From contig NZ_JAPEPB010000002.1 of assembly GCF_026340565.1 (NCBI RefSeq), positions 744,001 to 808,000 of the forward strand: a stretch of DNA of 64,000 nt, given 5' to 3'. The notes beneath the pieces were generated by a model. It ran no database searches. It saw nothing but the letters and a program-made list of their open reading frames with translations, and was not told the origin of the DNA. The number at the start of each line of letters is the position of its first letter. Position 1 is the stretch's first letter. A program made the position numbers and the translations under genes. The stretch is from Kitasatospora sp. NBC_01287. GTDB lineage: Bacteria; Actinomycetota; Actinomycetes; Streptomycetales; Streptomycetaceae. Of the stretch, positions 17,154-25,517 are shown one piece after another.

Positions 17154-18050
17154 ATGCACACCCCGCTGGCCGTGCTCTTCGCGCTGCTCACCACGGTCTT
17201 CAACGCGCTGGCGACGGTGCTGCAACGCAAGGCCGCCGGGCGGGTGCCGCTGCGCGGGATGGGCCGGGGGCTGTTCCCCGCGCTGCTGCGCCAGCGGGTC
17301 TGGCTGGGCGGCATGGTCGCGGTGGCCGCCGCCGCCTGCTGCCAGGCACTGGCGCTGGCCAACGGCCCGCTCTCGATCGTGCAGCCGATCTTCGTCCTGG
17401 AGTTGCTGATCGCCCTGCTGCTGGCCGGCCTGATCCTGCGCCGCCCGCTGCCGCCGCGGACCTGGCAGGCGGCCGGCTGGGTCACCGCGGGCCTGGGCGT
17501 GGCGCTCTGGGCGGCGGCGCCCAGCGGCGACGGCCCCTCGGCGGGCTTCACCCGCTGGCTGCTGGCCACGGTCAGCTGCCTGGGACTGGTGGCACTGCTG
17601 ACCGCGGTGGCGGCCCGCCGGGGCGCCGGCCCCGTCCGGGCGGCCTGCCTGGCCCTGGGCGCCGCGCTCTGCTACGCGCTCACCGCGGCGATGCTCAAGG
17701 CCTCGGCGCTGGCCTGGCAGCGCGGCGGCCTGACCGCCTTCCTGACGGTCTGGCAGACCTACGGCTTCGCGCTGATCGGCGTGCTGGCCCTGTTCCTGCT
17801 GGAGAACGCGCTCCAGTCGGGCCAACTGGTCTTCTCCCAGCCCGCGCTGACCCTCGGCGACGCCTGCGCCAGCGTCGCGCTGGGCATGACGCTGTTCGGC
17901 GAGCGGATCCGCACCGGTGGCTGGGTCGCGGTCGAGTTGCTGGGCGTGGCGGCGGTCGCGGTCGGCGTGGTGCTGCTCAGCCAGGTGGCCGGCGCGCAGG
18001 AGCGGGCCGCGGCGGCCGCCCCGGAGCCCGCGGCCGACAGCCGGCGGTGA
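17154..18050 (+). CDS. DMT-superfamily (EamA-like) membrane transporter
   Basis: 298 residues with nine or ten hydrophobic segments in two repeated halves. The pattern ANGPLSIVQPIFVLELLIALL resembles the DMT/EamA and NIPA-like transporters of actinomycetes. ATG 17154 follows GGAGA. The C-terminus is Ala-rich and charged. The gene converges on the F420-type oxidoreductase gene across a hairpin terminator. Substrate is unknown; metabolite export or Mg2+ transport are both possible. Confidence 0.75.
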   Translation: MHTPLAVLFALLTTVFNALATVLQRKAAGRVPLRGMGRGLFPALLRQRVWLGGMVAVAAAACCQALALANGPLSIVQPIFVLELLIALLLAGLILRRPLPPRTWQAAGWVTAGLGVALWAAAPSGDGPSAGFTRWLLATVSCLGLVALLTAVAARRGAGPVRAACLALGAALCYALTAAMLKASALAWQRGGLTAFLTVWQTYGFALIGVLALFLLENALQSGQLVFSQPALTLGDACASVALGMTLFGERIRTGGWVAVELLGVAAVAVGVVLLSQVAGAQERAAAAAPEPAADSRR

Positions 18051-18077
18051 GGGGCCGCGGTGAGGGGCGGCGACCGA

Positions 18078-18111
18078 CCGGGGCGGGGTGCGGTCGGCCA
18101 CCCCGCCCCGG
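18078..18111. terminator. Bidirectional hairpin terminator
   Basis: A perfect 13-bp GC-only stem (18078-18090 with 18099-18111) with an 8-nt loop lies between two converging stop codons. Confidence 0.75.
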
Positions 18112-18117
18112 CGCCCG

Positions 18118-18543
18118 CTACTCGCCCTGCTCGGCGGCGTCCACCGGGTCGAGGACCACCACGGGCAGCACCCGCGAGGTCCCGCTCTGGTACTCGGCGA
18201 ACTTGGGGAACGCCTCCACCATCAGCTCCCAGAGCTCCGCGCGCTCGGCCCCCTCGGCGGTGCGGGCCCGCACGGTGAACTGCCGGGCGCCGACCTGCAC
18301 CCGGATCCGCGGCCGGGCGAGCAGGTTGAGGTACCAGTTGGGGTGGCTGTCGCTGCCGCCGCGCGAGGCGACCAGCACGTAGGCCTCGCCGACCTTGCGG
18401 TAGACGGCCGCGAACTTGCGCTCCTCACCACTGCTGCGGCCGATGGTGGTGAGGATGAGGGTGTAGACCCCGTCGAGCCACTCGTGGCCGATCTCGCCGT
18501 CCGACTCCTCGTAGGCGCGGATGTGCGTCTCCTGGAAGAGCAT
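18118..18543 (-). CDS. Deazaflavin (F420)-dependent nitroreductase-family protein
   Basis: 141 residues matching the Ddn/DUF385 family: an ILTTIGRSSGEERKFAAVY segment, LVASRGGSDSHPNWYLNL as the cofactor-binding stretch, and a beta strand ending RQFTVRART. These small split-barrel proteins use coenzyme F420 to reduce diverse substrates. ATG 18543 follows AGAGAGG. A 7-bp inverted repeat lies upstream in the divergent promoter region. The physiological substrate cannot be inferred. Confidence 0.85.
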   Translation of the reverse strand: MLFQETHIRAYEESDGEIGHEWLDGVYTLILTTIGRSSGEERKFAAVYRKVGEAYVLVASRGGSDSHPNWYLNLLARPRIRVQVGARQFTVRARTAEGAERAELWELMVEAFPKFAEYQSGTSRVLPVVVLDPVDAAEQGE

Positions 18544-18565
18544 GCCGATCCCTCTCTTTCGGTAG

Positions 18566-18588
18566 TGTCACCGCTACCCAAGGTGACA
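18566..18588. promoter_or_regulatory. Inverted repeat in divergent promoter region
   Basis: TGTCACC (18566-18572) and GGTGACA (18582-18588) form a 7-bp inverted repeat with a 9-nt spacer, 22 bp upstream of the F420-type gene start. It could be an operator for that gene or for the divergent MoxR gene. Confidence 0.45.
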
Positions 18589-18764
18589 GGTTCAGGCTAA
18601 CGGCTCACCCGGGTGGAGCAACGGCCGTTCCGGGTCGGCGCTTCGTTCGACCCGGTAGGGTCACCCGGACGGGGCGGCGCACACGGGCGTCGCGCGCGAG
18701 CGGCGCACCTGAACGGTGCACGTGAACAGTGCACATGACGGCGTACGGGGCGGGAGTTGACGGC

Positions 18765-19640
18765 ATGACCGATCAGCGGGAGGCGGGCTTCTTCGGCTCC
18801 GTCGAGGAGGTGTCGGCCCGGCTGGCCGAGGCGGGCTACCTGGCCTCCACTGCGGTGGCGACCACGGTCTTCCTGGCCGACCGGCTGGGCAAGCCGCTGC
18901 TGGTGGAGGGCCCGGCCGGGGTCGGCAAGACCGAGCTGGCCAAGGCGGTGGCCGCCGTGGCCGGCGCCCGGCTGGTGCGGCTGCAGTGCTACGAGGGGGT
19001 GGACGAGTCCCGCGCGCTCTACGAGTGGAACCACGCCAAGCAGCTGCTGCGGATCACCGCCGGGCGGGCGGAGAGCTGGGAGGCGACCAGGACCGACATC
19101 TTCAGCGAGGAGTTCCTGCTCCCCCGCCCGCTGCTGACCGCGATCCGCGGCAGCGAGCCGACCGTGCTGCTGATCGACGAGACCGACAAGGCCGACGTCG
19201 AGGTGGAGGGGCTGCTCCTGGAGGTGCTCAGCGACTTCCAGGTGACGATCCCGGAGCTGGGCACGATCACCGCCGAGCGCCGCCCCTTCGTGCTGCTCAC
19301 CTCCAACGCGACCCGCGAGCTCTCCGAGGCGCTGCGCCGGCGCTGCCTCTTCCTGCACCTCGACTTCCCCGACCCGGAGCTGGAGGTGCGGATCGTCCGC
19401 TCCCGGGTGCCGGAGCTCGACCAGGCGCTGGCCGAGTCGGTGGTCAAGGTGATCGGCGCGCTGCGGGCGATGGAGCTGCGCAAGGCACCCTCGGTGGCGG
19501 AGGCGATCGACTGGGCCCGCACCCTGCTCGCGCTCGGCGCCGACACACTGACCGACGCGGTGGTCCGGGACAGCCTCGGCGTGATCCTCAAGCACCAGGA
19601 GGACCTGCGCCGGGCCGCCGAGAAGCTGACCCTGGCGTGA
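18765..19640 (+). CDS. MoxR-family AAA+ ATPase
   Basis: 291 residues. Walker A is GPAGVGKTE (Lys55), Walker B is VLLIDETDKAD, and a sensor LLTSNATRELSEALRRRC with arginine finger follows. MoxR ATPases act as chaperones that help load cofactors or assemble complexes, working with VWA-domain partners. The next gene is exactly such a partner, starting within the stop codon. ATG 18765 has GGGAG 8 nt upstream. This subgroup often accompanies CO-dehydrogenase-type genes, none of which is present here. Confidence 0.87.
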   Translation: MTDQREAGFFGSVEEVSARLAEAGYLASTAVATTVFLADRLGKPLLVEGPAGVGKTELAKAVAAVAGARLVRLQCYEGVDESRALYEWNHAKQLLRITAGRAESWEATRTDIFSEEFLLPRPLLTAIRGSEPTVLLIDETDKADVEVEGLLLEVLSDFQVTIPELGTITAERRPFVLLTSNATRELSEALRRRCLFLHLDFPDPELEVRIVRSRVPELDQALAESVVKVIGALRAMELRKAPSVAEAIDWARTLLALGADTLTDAVVRDSLGVILKHQEDLRRAAEKLTLA

Positions 19641-21073
19641 GCGAGCGGCAGCGGCAGGCACTGGCCGAGCGGCTGACCGCCTTCGTGCACGCGCTGCGCG
19701 CGAACGCCCTGCGGGTCGGCCCGGCCGAGACGGTGGACGCCGCCCAGGTGCTCGCCGTGCTCGGGCTGGCCGACCGGGAGCGGCTGCGCGAGGGCCTGGC
19801 CGCGGCCCTGCTGCGCGCGCACGGCCAGCGTTCCGTCTTCGACGCGACCTTCGACCTCTACTTCCCCGGCCGGGTCGGCGAGCCCGAGGCGGCGCGGCAG
19901 GCCGGCGATCCAGCGGCCACCGCTCAGGCGACCGGCGCTCAGGCGACCGGCGGTCCGACGGTCGAGCAGCTGCGCGAGGAGCTGGCCGCGGCGCTCGCGG
20001 CCGGCGACAGCGCCGCCATGGCGCAGCTGGCCGCGCGAGCCGTGGGCGCGCTCGGCGCGTTCGGCCAGGCGCCCGGGGCACCCGGCGCCGGCGGCTGGTC
20101 GGCGCACCAGACGCTGGACCGGCTGCGCCCGCAGATCCTGCTGGCCCGGGTGCTCGCCGCGCTGCGCGAGAGCCGGGGGCAGCGGCGCCCGGCCGAGGTC
20201 CTGGAACGGATCGAGCCGGACGAGATCCGCCGCCGGATCGAGGCCTTCCGCGCCCTGGTCGCCACCGAGGCCCGCCGCCGCAGCGCCGAGCTGCGCGGCA
20301 CCGAGGAGATCGCCCGGCGGGCAGTGGCACCCAGCGTCGACCAGATCGACTTCCTGTTCGCGGGCCGCGAGCAACTCGCCGAACTGCGCCGTTCGGTGCG
20401 CCCACTCGCCCGCAAGCTGGCCACCCGGCTGGCGGCCCGCCGGCGCCGGGCGGCCCGCGGGCAGATCGACCTCCGCCGCACGGTGCGGCGCTCGCTGGGC
20501 ACCGGCGGGGTGCCGCTGCGGCCCGCCTACCGGCGCCGCCGTCCGCAGCGGCCCGAACTGGTGCTGCTCTGCGACGTGTCCAGCTCGGTCGCCGGGTTCT
20601 CGGACTTCACCATGCTGCTGGTCCAGGCGCTGCGCGAGGAGTTCAGCCGGGTGCGGGTGTTCGCCTTCGTCAACCGGACCGACGAGGTGACCCACCTGCT
20701 CGGCAGCGGCGGCGACCCCGGTGACCTGGCCCGCCGGATCCCCGCCGAGGCCACGGTGCTCGGCCACCACCCGTACAGCGACTACGGCTCCTCGCTCGGC
20801 GAGTTCGTCGAGCGCTACCGGGAGGCGGTGGGTCCGCGCAGTTCGGTGCTGATCCTGGGCGACGCCCGCAACAACAACCGCGACCCCAACCTGCCTGCCC
20901 TGGCCCAACTGGCCCGGCAGGCCCGCCGGGTGCACTGGCTCAACCCCGAGCAGCCCGGCTCCTGGTCGACCGGCGACTCGGCGGCCCTCGCCTACGCGGG
21001 CGTGGTCCCGATGCACCCGTGCCGCAACGCACGCCAGTTGGGCGAGCTGATCACCCGTCTGCTGCCGCTCTGA
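19637..21073 (+). CDS. VWA-domain protein, CoxE-like
   Basis: 478 residues, GTG start overlapping the MoxR stop by 4 nt. The N-terminal half is helical and Ala/Arg rich. The C-terminal half is a CoxE-type von Willebrand A domain with a MIDAS motif: ELVLLCDVSSSV (Asp313, then Ser-x-Ser), with later HHPYSDYGSSLGEF and ILGDARNNN segments. MoxR-VWA pairs act together in protein maturation. A strong terminator follows, so the two genes form a closed operon. Confidence 0.87.
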   Translation: MSERQRQALAERLTAFVHALRANALRVGPAETVDAAQVLAVLGLADRERLREGLAAALLRAHGQRSVFDATFDLYFPGRVGEPEAARQAGDPAATAQATGAQATGGPTVEQLREELAAALAAGDSAAMAQLAARAVGALGAFGQAPGAPGAGGWSAHQTLDRLRPQILLARVLAALRESRGQRRPAEVLERIEPDEIRRRIEAFRALVATEARRRSAELRGTEEIARRAVAPSVDQIDFLFAGREQLAELRRSVRPLARKLATRLAARRRRAARGQIDLRRTVRRSLGTGGVPLRPAYRRRRPQRPELVLLCDVSSSVAGFSDFTMLLVQALREEFSRVRVFAFVNRTDEVTHLLGSGGDPGDLARRIPAEATVLGHHPYSDYGSSLGEFVERYREAVGPRSSVLILGDARNNNRDPNLPALAQLARQARRVHWLNPEQPGSWSTGDSAALAYAGVVPMHPCRNARQLGELITRLLPL

Positions 21074-21096
21074 GCGGCCGCTCCCCGCGGCGAACT

Positions 21097-21140
21097 AGCG
21101 GTCCGCGCCCTGCGGCACCCTGCGCAGGGCGCGGACCGCT
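21097..21140 (+). terminator. Strong hairpin terminator after the MoxR-VWA operon
   Basis: A perfect 18-bp stem (21097-21114 with 21123-21140) with an 8-nt loop begins 24 nt after the VWA stop codon. No T-tract is present. Confidence 0.82.
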
Positions 21141-21611
21141 GACCCCGGTCGGATCTTGACGCAACGTCAGGCCGATTGCCAGCCCCGCAGAGCTCTGAGA
21201 TTCCTCTGAAAGACCACGGAGTTCCGCGCGCCCAATTCCCGTCCCGACTTCCCGTCCCGACTTCCCGTCCCGACTTCTCACCTCGGCCCAACTTCTCAGT
21301 TCTCTCTGAATATCGGCGCCACCCCGGTCCGGAAGCGCACGCCCGTTGACCCCCATTCGTCAACTCTGCTTTGCTTCAGCCAGCGAACGGCGCACCACCT
21401 GATCTTCCAACGGACCCGGGGACGAACATCCCCGCGGACAGCCCACGCCGTACCTCCAGACGTCCCCCAGCCGGGCTTCGCCCTGCGCGGAAACGGCGTG
21501 CGCCGCGCCCACCGTGCGCACTCCGGTGCGTCTCGCTGCCCTGCCCCCAGAGCCGATCGCCCGCGCCAACCGGTGCCGGGCGATCAGCAGCAGAGAGGAT
21601 CCCCCCACAGA
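21141..21611. other. Long untranslated region before secreted protein gene
   Basis: No gene is supported in this 471-nt stretch. It contains the inverted repeat TGACG-CAA-CGTCA (21157-21169) followed by GG, which recurs before the paralogous gene at 23601. It also holds three perfect copies of a 13-bp unit CCCGTCCCGACTT (21238-21276). A regulatory leader is possible, but no known riboswitch was recognised. Confidence 0.5.
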
Positions 21612-23522
21612 ATGGGTACCCCCCGCTTCCGCAGCGCGGCGCGAGTCGGTCTGACCGGCCTCGCGTCACTGTCCCTGGCCACCGGAGCCCTGCTCGCCGC
21701 CGCCGCACCCCAGGCAGTGGCCCAGCCGGCCCCGCACCAGACGCAGAGCAGCACCGTCACCGACCCCTACAGCCCCGCGTACCAGCACGCGTACCGGCAC
21801 GGGGCGCTGCCGACCATCCAGCAGAACGACAAGATGAAGGCGTGGTCGGCGACGCAGTCCTCGCCCAGCGTGGCGACCGGGCCCGAGACCCTCTCCTACG
21901 GCGGTGGCGTCGACGGCATCGGCGTCAACGACGGCAAGTCGCAGGTCTACCTGGTGTTCTACGGCAACCAGTGGGGCACGCAGAGCACCGACAGCAACGG
22001 GAACGCCAAGTTCTCGGGTGACGCGGACGGCGCGGCGGGTGCCGCGCAGCAGATGTTCAAGGGCATCGGCACCGGGAACGAGCTGTGGTCGGCCGACCTG
22101 ACCCAGTGGTGTGACGGTCCCAACGTGGCCACCGGCGCCACCAGTTGCCCCTCGAACGCCAGCTTCGTGCCCTACCAGGCCGGCGGCGTGCTCTCGGGCG
22201 TCTGGTACGACAACGCGGCCGCCTCGCCCAGTGCCGCGACCGGTCACCAGCTGGGCCAGGAGGCCGTCAACGCGGCCGCCCACTTCGGCAACACCACGGC
22301 CGCGGCCAACCGGCACGCGTACTACGTGATCCTGTCGCCGCACGGCACCAACCCGGACAGCTACCAGGGCCAGTACTGCGCCTGGCACGACTACAACGGT
22401 GACAGCACGCTCACCGGCGGCGCGGTCACCTCGCCCTACGGCGACGTCGCGTTCAGCAACCAGCCGTACAACATGGACTCGGGCGCGGGCTGCGGCGTCG
22501 GCTTCGTCAACTCCCCCGGCACCCTCGACGGTTTCACCATGACGCTCGGCCACGAGTGGCACGAGATGATGTCGGACCAGAACCCGGCCGGCGGCTGGAC
22601 CAACCAGACCGGTGACGCCACCTACAACGGCCAGGAGAACTCCGACGAGTGCGCCTGGCTGAGCCCCGGCACCGCCGGCGGCGCGGCCAACATCACCATG
22701 GGCACCGGCACCTTCGCCGAGCAGGCCAGCTGGTCCAACGACACCAACGCGTGCGCCATCTCGCACCCGATCGTCGGCGGCGGCTCGACCGGCAACACGG
22801 TGACGGTCACCAACCCGGGCACCCAGAGCACCACCGTGAACACCCCGGTCTCCCTGCAGGTCAGCGGCAGTGACTCGGGCTCCGGCCAGACCCTGACCTA
22901 CTCGGCCACCGGTCTGCCCACCGGCCTGTCGATCAGCTCCTCGGGCCTGATCAGCGGCACGCCGAGCGCGGCCGGCAGCTACAGCGTCACCGTCAAGGCC
23001 ACCGACGGCACCGGCGCCAGCGGCTCCGCCTCCTTCACCTGGACCGTCAGCAGCGGCACCGGCGGCGGCTGCACCGCCGCCCAGCTGCTCGGCAACCCCG
23101 GCTTCGAGACCGGCTCCGCCTCGCCGTGGACCGCCACCGCCGGCGTCATCGACAACTCCTCCAGCGAGCCTGCCCACTCCGGCAGTTGGAAGGCCTGGCT
23201 GGACGGCTACGGCAGCACCCACACCGACACGCTGAGCCAGAGCGTCACCATCCCGGCCGGCTGCCACGCCTCGCTCTCGTTCTACCTGCACATCGACACC
23301 GCCGACACCAGCTCGACCGCCCACGACACCCTCAAGGTGACGGCCGGCTCCAGCACGGTGGCGTCCTTCTCCAACACCAACAAGAACACCGGCTACACCC
23401 TCTACACCTACGACCTGTCCTCGTTCGCCGGGCAGAGCGTCACCCTGAAGTTCACCGGCACCGAGAACTCCTCGCTGCAGACCAGCTTCGTGATCGACGA
23501 CACCGCCATCACCACCTCCTGA
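21612..23522 (+). CDS. Secreted HExxE protein with Ig-like and jelly-roll C-terminal domains
   Basis: 636 residues. A signal peptide ends near AQPAP at about residue 40. The catalytic-like core (about 95-390) includes [10 protein letters not shown] and [11 protein letters not shown], with His314-Glu-x-x-Glu in place of HExxH, then NSDEC. A putative-Ig (He_PIG) domain with [19 protein letters not shown] follows, then a Cys-bounded galactose-binding-like domain beginning NPGFETGS. The HExxE, NSDEC and paired cysteines suggest a zincin-like extracellular peptidase, but no activity is established. The gene at 23732 is a shorter paralogue of the core. ATG 21612 begins the signal peptide. Confidence 0.75.
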   Translation: MGTPRFRSAARVGLTGLASLSLATGALLAAAAPQAVAQPAPHQTQSSTVTDPYSPAYQHAYRHGALPTIQQNDKMKAWSATQSSPSVATGPETLSYGGGVDGIGVNDGKSQVYLVFYGNQWGTQSTDSNGNAKFSGDADGAAGAAQQMFKGIGTGNELWSADLTQWCDGPNVATGATSCPSNASFVPYQAGGVLSGVWYDNAAASPSAATGHQLGQEAVNAAAHFGNTTAAANRHAYYVILSPHGTNPDSYQGQYCAWHDYNGDSTLTGGAVTSPYGDVAFSNQPYNMDSGAGCGVGFVNSPGTLDGFTMTLGHEWHEMMSDQNPAGGWTNQTGDATYNGQENSDECAWLSPGTAGGAANITMGTGTFAEQASWSNDTNACAISHPIVGGGSTGNTVTVTNPGTQSTTVNTPVSLQVSGSDSGSGQTLTYSATGLPTGLSISSSGLISGTPSAAGSYSVTVKATDGTGASGSASFTWTVSSGTGGGCTAAQLLGNPGFETGSASPWTATAGVIDNSSSEPAHSGSWKAWLDGYGSTHTDTLSQSVTIPAGCHASLSFYLHIDTADTSSTAHDTLKVTAGSSTVASFSNTNKNTGYTLYTYDLSSFAGQSVTLKFTGTENSSLQTSFVIDDTAITTS

Positions 23523-23549
23523 CACCGGTGTCCAGCGCTTGACCAGTAA

Positions 23550-23582
23550 CCGTGGGGGCGGGCCGTCGGCCCGCCCCCACGG
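23550..23582 (+). terminator. Hairpin terminator between the secreted paralogues
   Basis: A perfect 15-bp GC-rich inverted repeat (23550-23564 with 23568-23582) lies 27 nt after the stop codon of the larger secreted protein. Confidence 0.78.
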
Positions 23583-23600
23583 GCGCGCCCCGTCAATTCA

Positions 23601-23613
23601 TGACGGATCGTCA
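23601..23613. promoter_or_regulatory. Inverted repeat shared with the paralogue's upstream region
   Basis: TGACG-GAT-CGTCA followed by GG lies 119 bp before the ATG of the second secreted protein. The same TGACG-N3-CGTCAGG arrangement is found at 21157-21171 upstream of the first. A common regulator site is a reasonable inference. Confidence 0.5.
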
Positions 23614-23731
23614 GGTCCTTCTCCGAGCAGCGGGATTCATACAGAACCCGTCGGGGAGACACCGGCGAAACCTGATGACGAATCCGCAATGAGCGCCGTT
23701 CACCCCCCCCTTGAGTTCGGGAGAACCCACC

Positions 23732-24664
23732 ATGCGCATCCGCCCCTCCTCGCTCACCGCGCGGGCCCTGGCCGCCGTCGGCCTCGCCGCCCTCGGTACC
23801 GCCTCCCTGGCCGGGGCCGGGCCGGCCTCCGCCGCCACCGGCAACGCCCACCACGGCGTCAAGCCGATCCACCAGGGCGTCCACCCGCTGGCATCGAGCA
23901 ACACCCTGAAGGTCGGCTCCAGCGCCACCCAGGGCGTGGTCTCGCCCACACCGAAGGTCTACCTGGTGTTCTGGGGCTCGCAGTGGTCCTCCGACCCGGC
24001 CGGTGTCGCCCCCGACCTGCAGAACCTCTTCAAGGGCCTGTACGGCAGCCAGGACACCTGGGGCACCATCCTGTCGCAGTACTGCGAAGGCGTCGCGAAG
24101 GGCACCAGCAACTGCGGCACCAAGGGCACCCACGTCGTCCACCCGACCAGCACCCCGCTGGCCGGCACCTGGTTCGACAACACGGCCGCGACGCCCGCGA
24201 ACGCCACCGCCGCCCAGCTGGCCGCCGAGGCCGTCAAGGCCGCCGGCCACTTCGGCAACACGACCCAGAGCCCGAACCTGAACGCCCAGTACGTCATCGT
24301 CTCCCCCACCGGCGCCCACCCCGACGGGTTCCCCAGCAGCGGCTTCTGCGCCTGGCACGACTACACCACCTCGTCGTACGGCAACCTCGCCTACACCAAC
24401 CTGCCCTACGTCCCGGACACCGGTGTGGACGGCTGCACCACCCTGACCGACGGCCGAGCGCTGTCCGGCATCGAATCCACCGAGACCCACGAGTACGCCG
24501 AGACGGTCACCGACACCTGGCCCAGCATCGGCTGGAACGGCGGCGGCGGCGAGATCGGCGACGAGTGCGAGAACCTCGACGCCTTCGTCCCGCTCAGCAC
24601 CGGCAGCTTCGACCTGCAGGGCCTGTGGTCCAACAGCGCTGCCAAGTGCGTGACGCACGGCTGA
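23732..24664 (+). CDS. Secreted HExxE protein, core-only paralogue
   Basis: 310 residues with a signal peptide (hydrophobic ALAAVGLAALGTASLAGAG, cleavage near ASA). It shares with its neighbour YLVFWGSQW, GxWFDN, a CAWHDY segment and the active-site-like ETHEYAET (His253-Glu-x-x-Glu), followed by EIGDEC and a C-terminal LWSNSAAKC. It lacks the Ig-like and jelly-roll domains. ATG 23732 follows GGGAGA by 7 nt. Tandem duplication followed by domain gain or loss is the simplest history. Function is unproven; an extracellular metallopeptidase is the leading guess. Confidence 0.75.
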   Translation: MRIRPSSLTARALAAVGLAALGTASLAGAGPASAATGNAHHGVKPIHQGVHPLASSNTLKVGSSATQGVVSPTPKVYLVFWGSQWSSDPAGVAPDLQNLFKGLYGSQDTWGTILSQYCEGVAKGTSNCGTKGTHVVHPTSTPLAGTWFDNTAATPANATAAQLAAEAVKAAGHFGNTTQSPNLNAQYVIVSPTGAHPDGFPSSGFCAWHDYTTSSYGNLAYTNLPYVPDTGVDGCTTLTDGRALSGIESTETHEYAETVTDTWPSIGWNGGGGEIGDECENLDAFVPLSTGSFDLQGLWSNSAAKCVTHG

Positions 24665-24707
24665 CCTCGCCCGTCGGGCAGCTGCGGTAACCTCGCCGAC
24701 CTGGGCC

Positions 24708-24747
24708 GGTGCGGGCGGGACGACGCGCCGTCGGTGTCGCCCGCACC
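24708..24747 (+). terminator. Imperfect long hairpin, probable terminator
   Basis: GGTGCGGGCG (24708-24717) pairs with CGCCCGCACC (24738-24747). Inside, ACGACG/CGTCG adds an inner stem with small bulges. It lies 44 nt after the stop of the second secreted protein. Confidence 0.55.
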
Positions 24748-24791
24748 GCCCGCACCCCTCCCCCGTCGCCCCAGGAATCGCAGGGACCCCC

Positions 24792-25517
24792 ATGGACAGC
24801 GCAACCGACGTCGACCGGCCACGGCGGCGGATCCTGGTCGTCGACGACGAACCCGACCTGGTCGAGGTGCTCTGCGCCGCGGTGGGCTACGAGGGCTGGG
24901 AGGCCCGCGCGGCGACGACGGGACCGGCCGCCGTCGCCGCGGCCGCCGCCTGGCACCCGGACGCGGTGGTCCTGGACATCATGCTGCCCGAGTTCGACGG
25001 TGTGGAGGTGCTCCGGCGCATCCAGGCCGAGCGGCCCGAGGTGCGGGTGCTCTTCCTCACCGCGAGGGACACGGTCCAGGAGCGGATCGCCGGGCTGGCC
25101 GCCGGAGGCGACGACTACGTCACCAAGCCGTTCAGCCTGGGCGAGGTGATGGCCAGGCTGCACAGCCTGCTGCGCCGGACGGGACCCGCCACCGACGGCC
25201 CGGCCGGGCCGCCCGAAGGAGCCCTGGCGGTGGGCGGCCTGGTCCTGGACGACCAGGCCCGCGAGGTGACCCGGGACGGTCGGCCGATCGAGCTGAGCCC
25301 CACCGAGTACGCGCTGCTGCGCTACCTGATGCAGCATCCGCGCCAGGTGCTGAGCAAGGCGGAGATCCTGAACGCCGTCTGGTCCTACGACTTCGGCGGC
25401 CAGGCCCACGTGGTGGAGCTCTACATCAGCTACCTGCGCAAGAAGTTGGACCACGGCCACCCGCCGCTGATCCACACCGTGCGGGGCGCCGGCTACGTCC
25501 TGCGAGTGCCGCGGTGA
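24792..25517 (+). CDS. OmpR/PhoB-family response regulator
   Basis: 241 residues. The receiver domain carries the acidic pair in VVDDEPD, phosphoacceptor Asp62 in VVLDIMLPE, a Thr in LFLTARD and Lys in YVTKPFS. The winged-helix output domain runs from about 140, with LSPTEYALLRYLMQHP and a C-terminal HTVRGAGYVLRV. The gene overlaps the sensor kinase start by 4 nt, so the pair is co-translated. The genes it controls cannot be read here; the secreted paralogues just upstream are candidates. Confidence 0.93.
   Translation: MDSATDVDRPRRRILVVDDEPDLVEVLCAAVGYEGWEARAATTGPAAVAAAAAWHPDAVVLDIMLPEFDGVEVLRRIQAERPEVRVLFLTARDTVQERIAGLAAGGDDYVTKPFSLGEVMARLHSLLRRTGPATDGPAGPPEGALAVGGLVLDDQAREVTRDGRPIELSPTEYALLRYLMQHPRQVLSKAEILNAVWSYDFGGQAHVVELYISYLRKKLDHGHPPLIHTVRGAGYVLRVPR

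Noticed and set aside
21141-21611. c-di-AMP (ydaO-type) riboswitch before the secreted protein
   Set aside because: The conserved core sequences of that riboswitch class were not found.
21371-22021. Frame starting upstream of the first secreted protein
   Set aside because: It has no signal peptide or ribosome binding site and overlaps the conserved core in the wrong frame.
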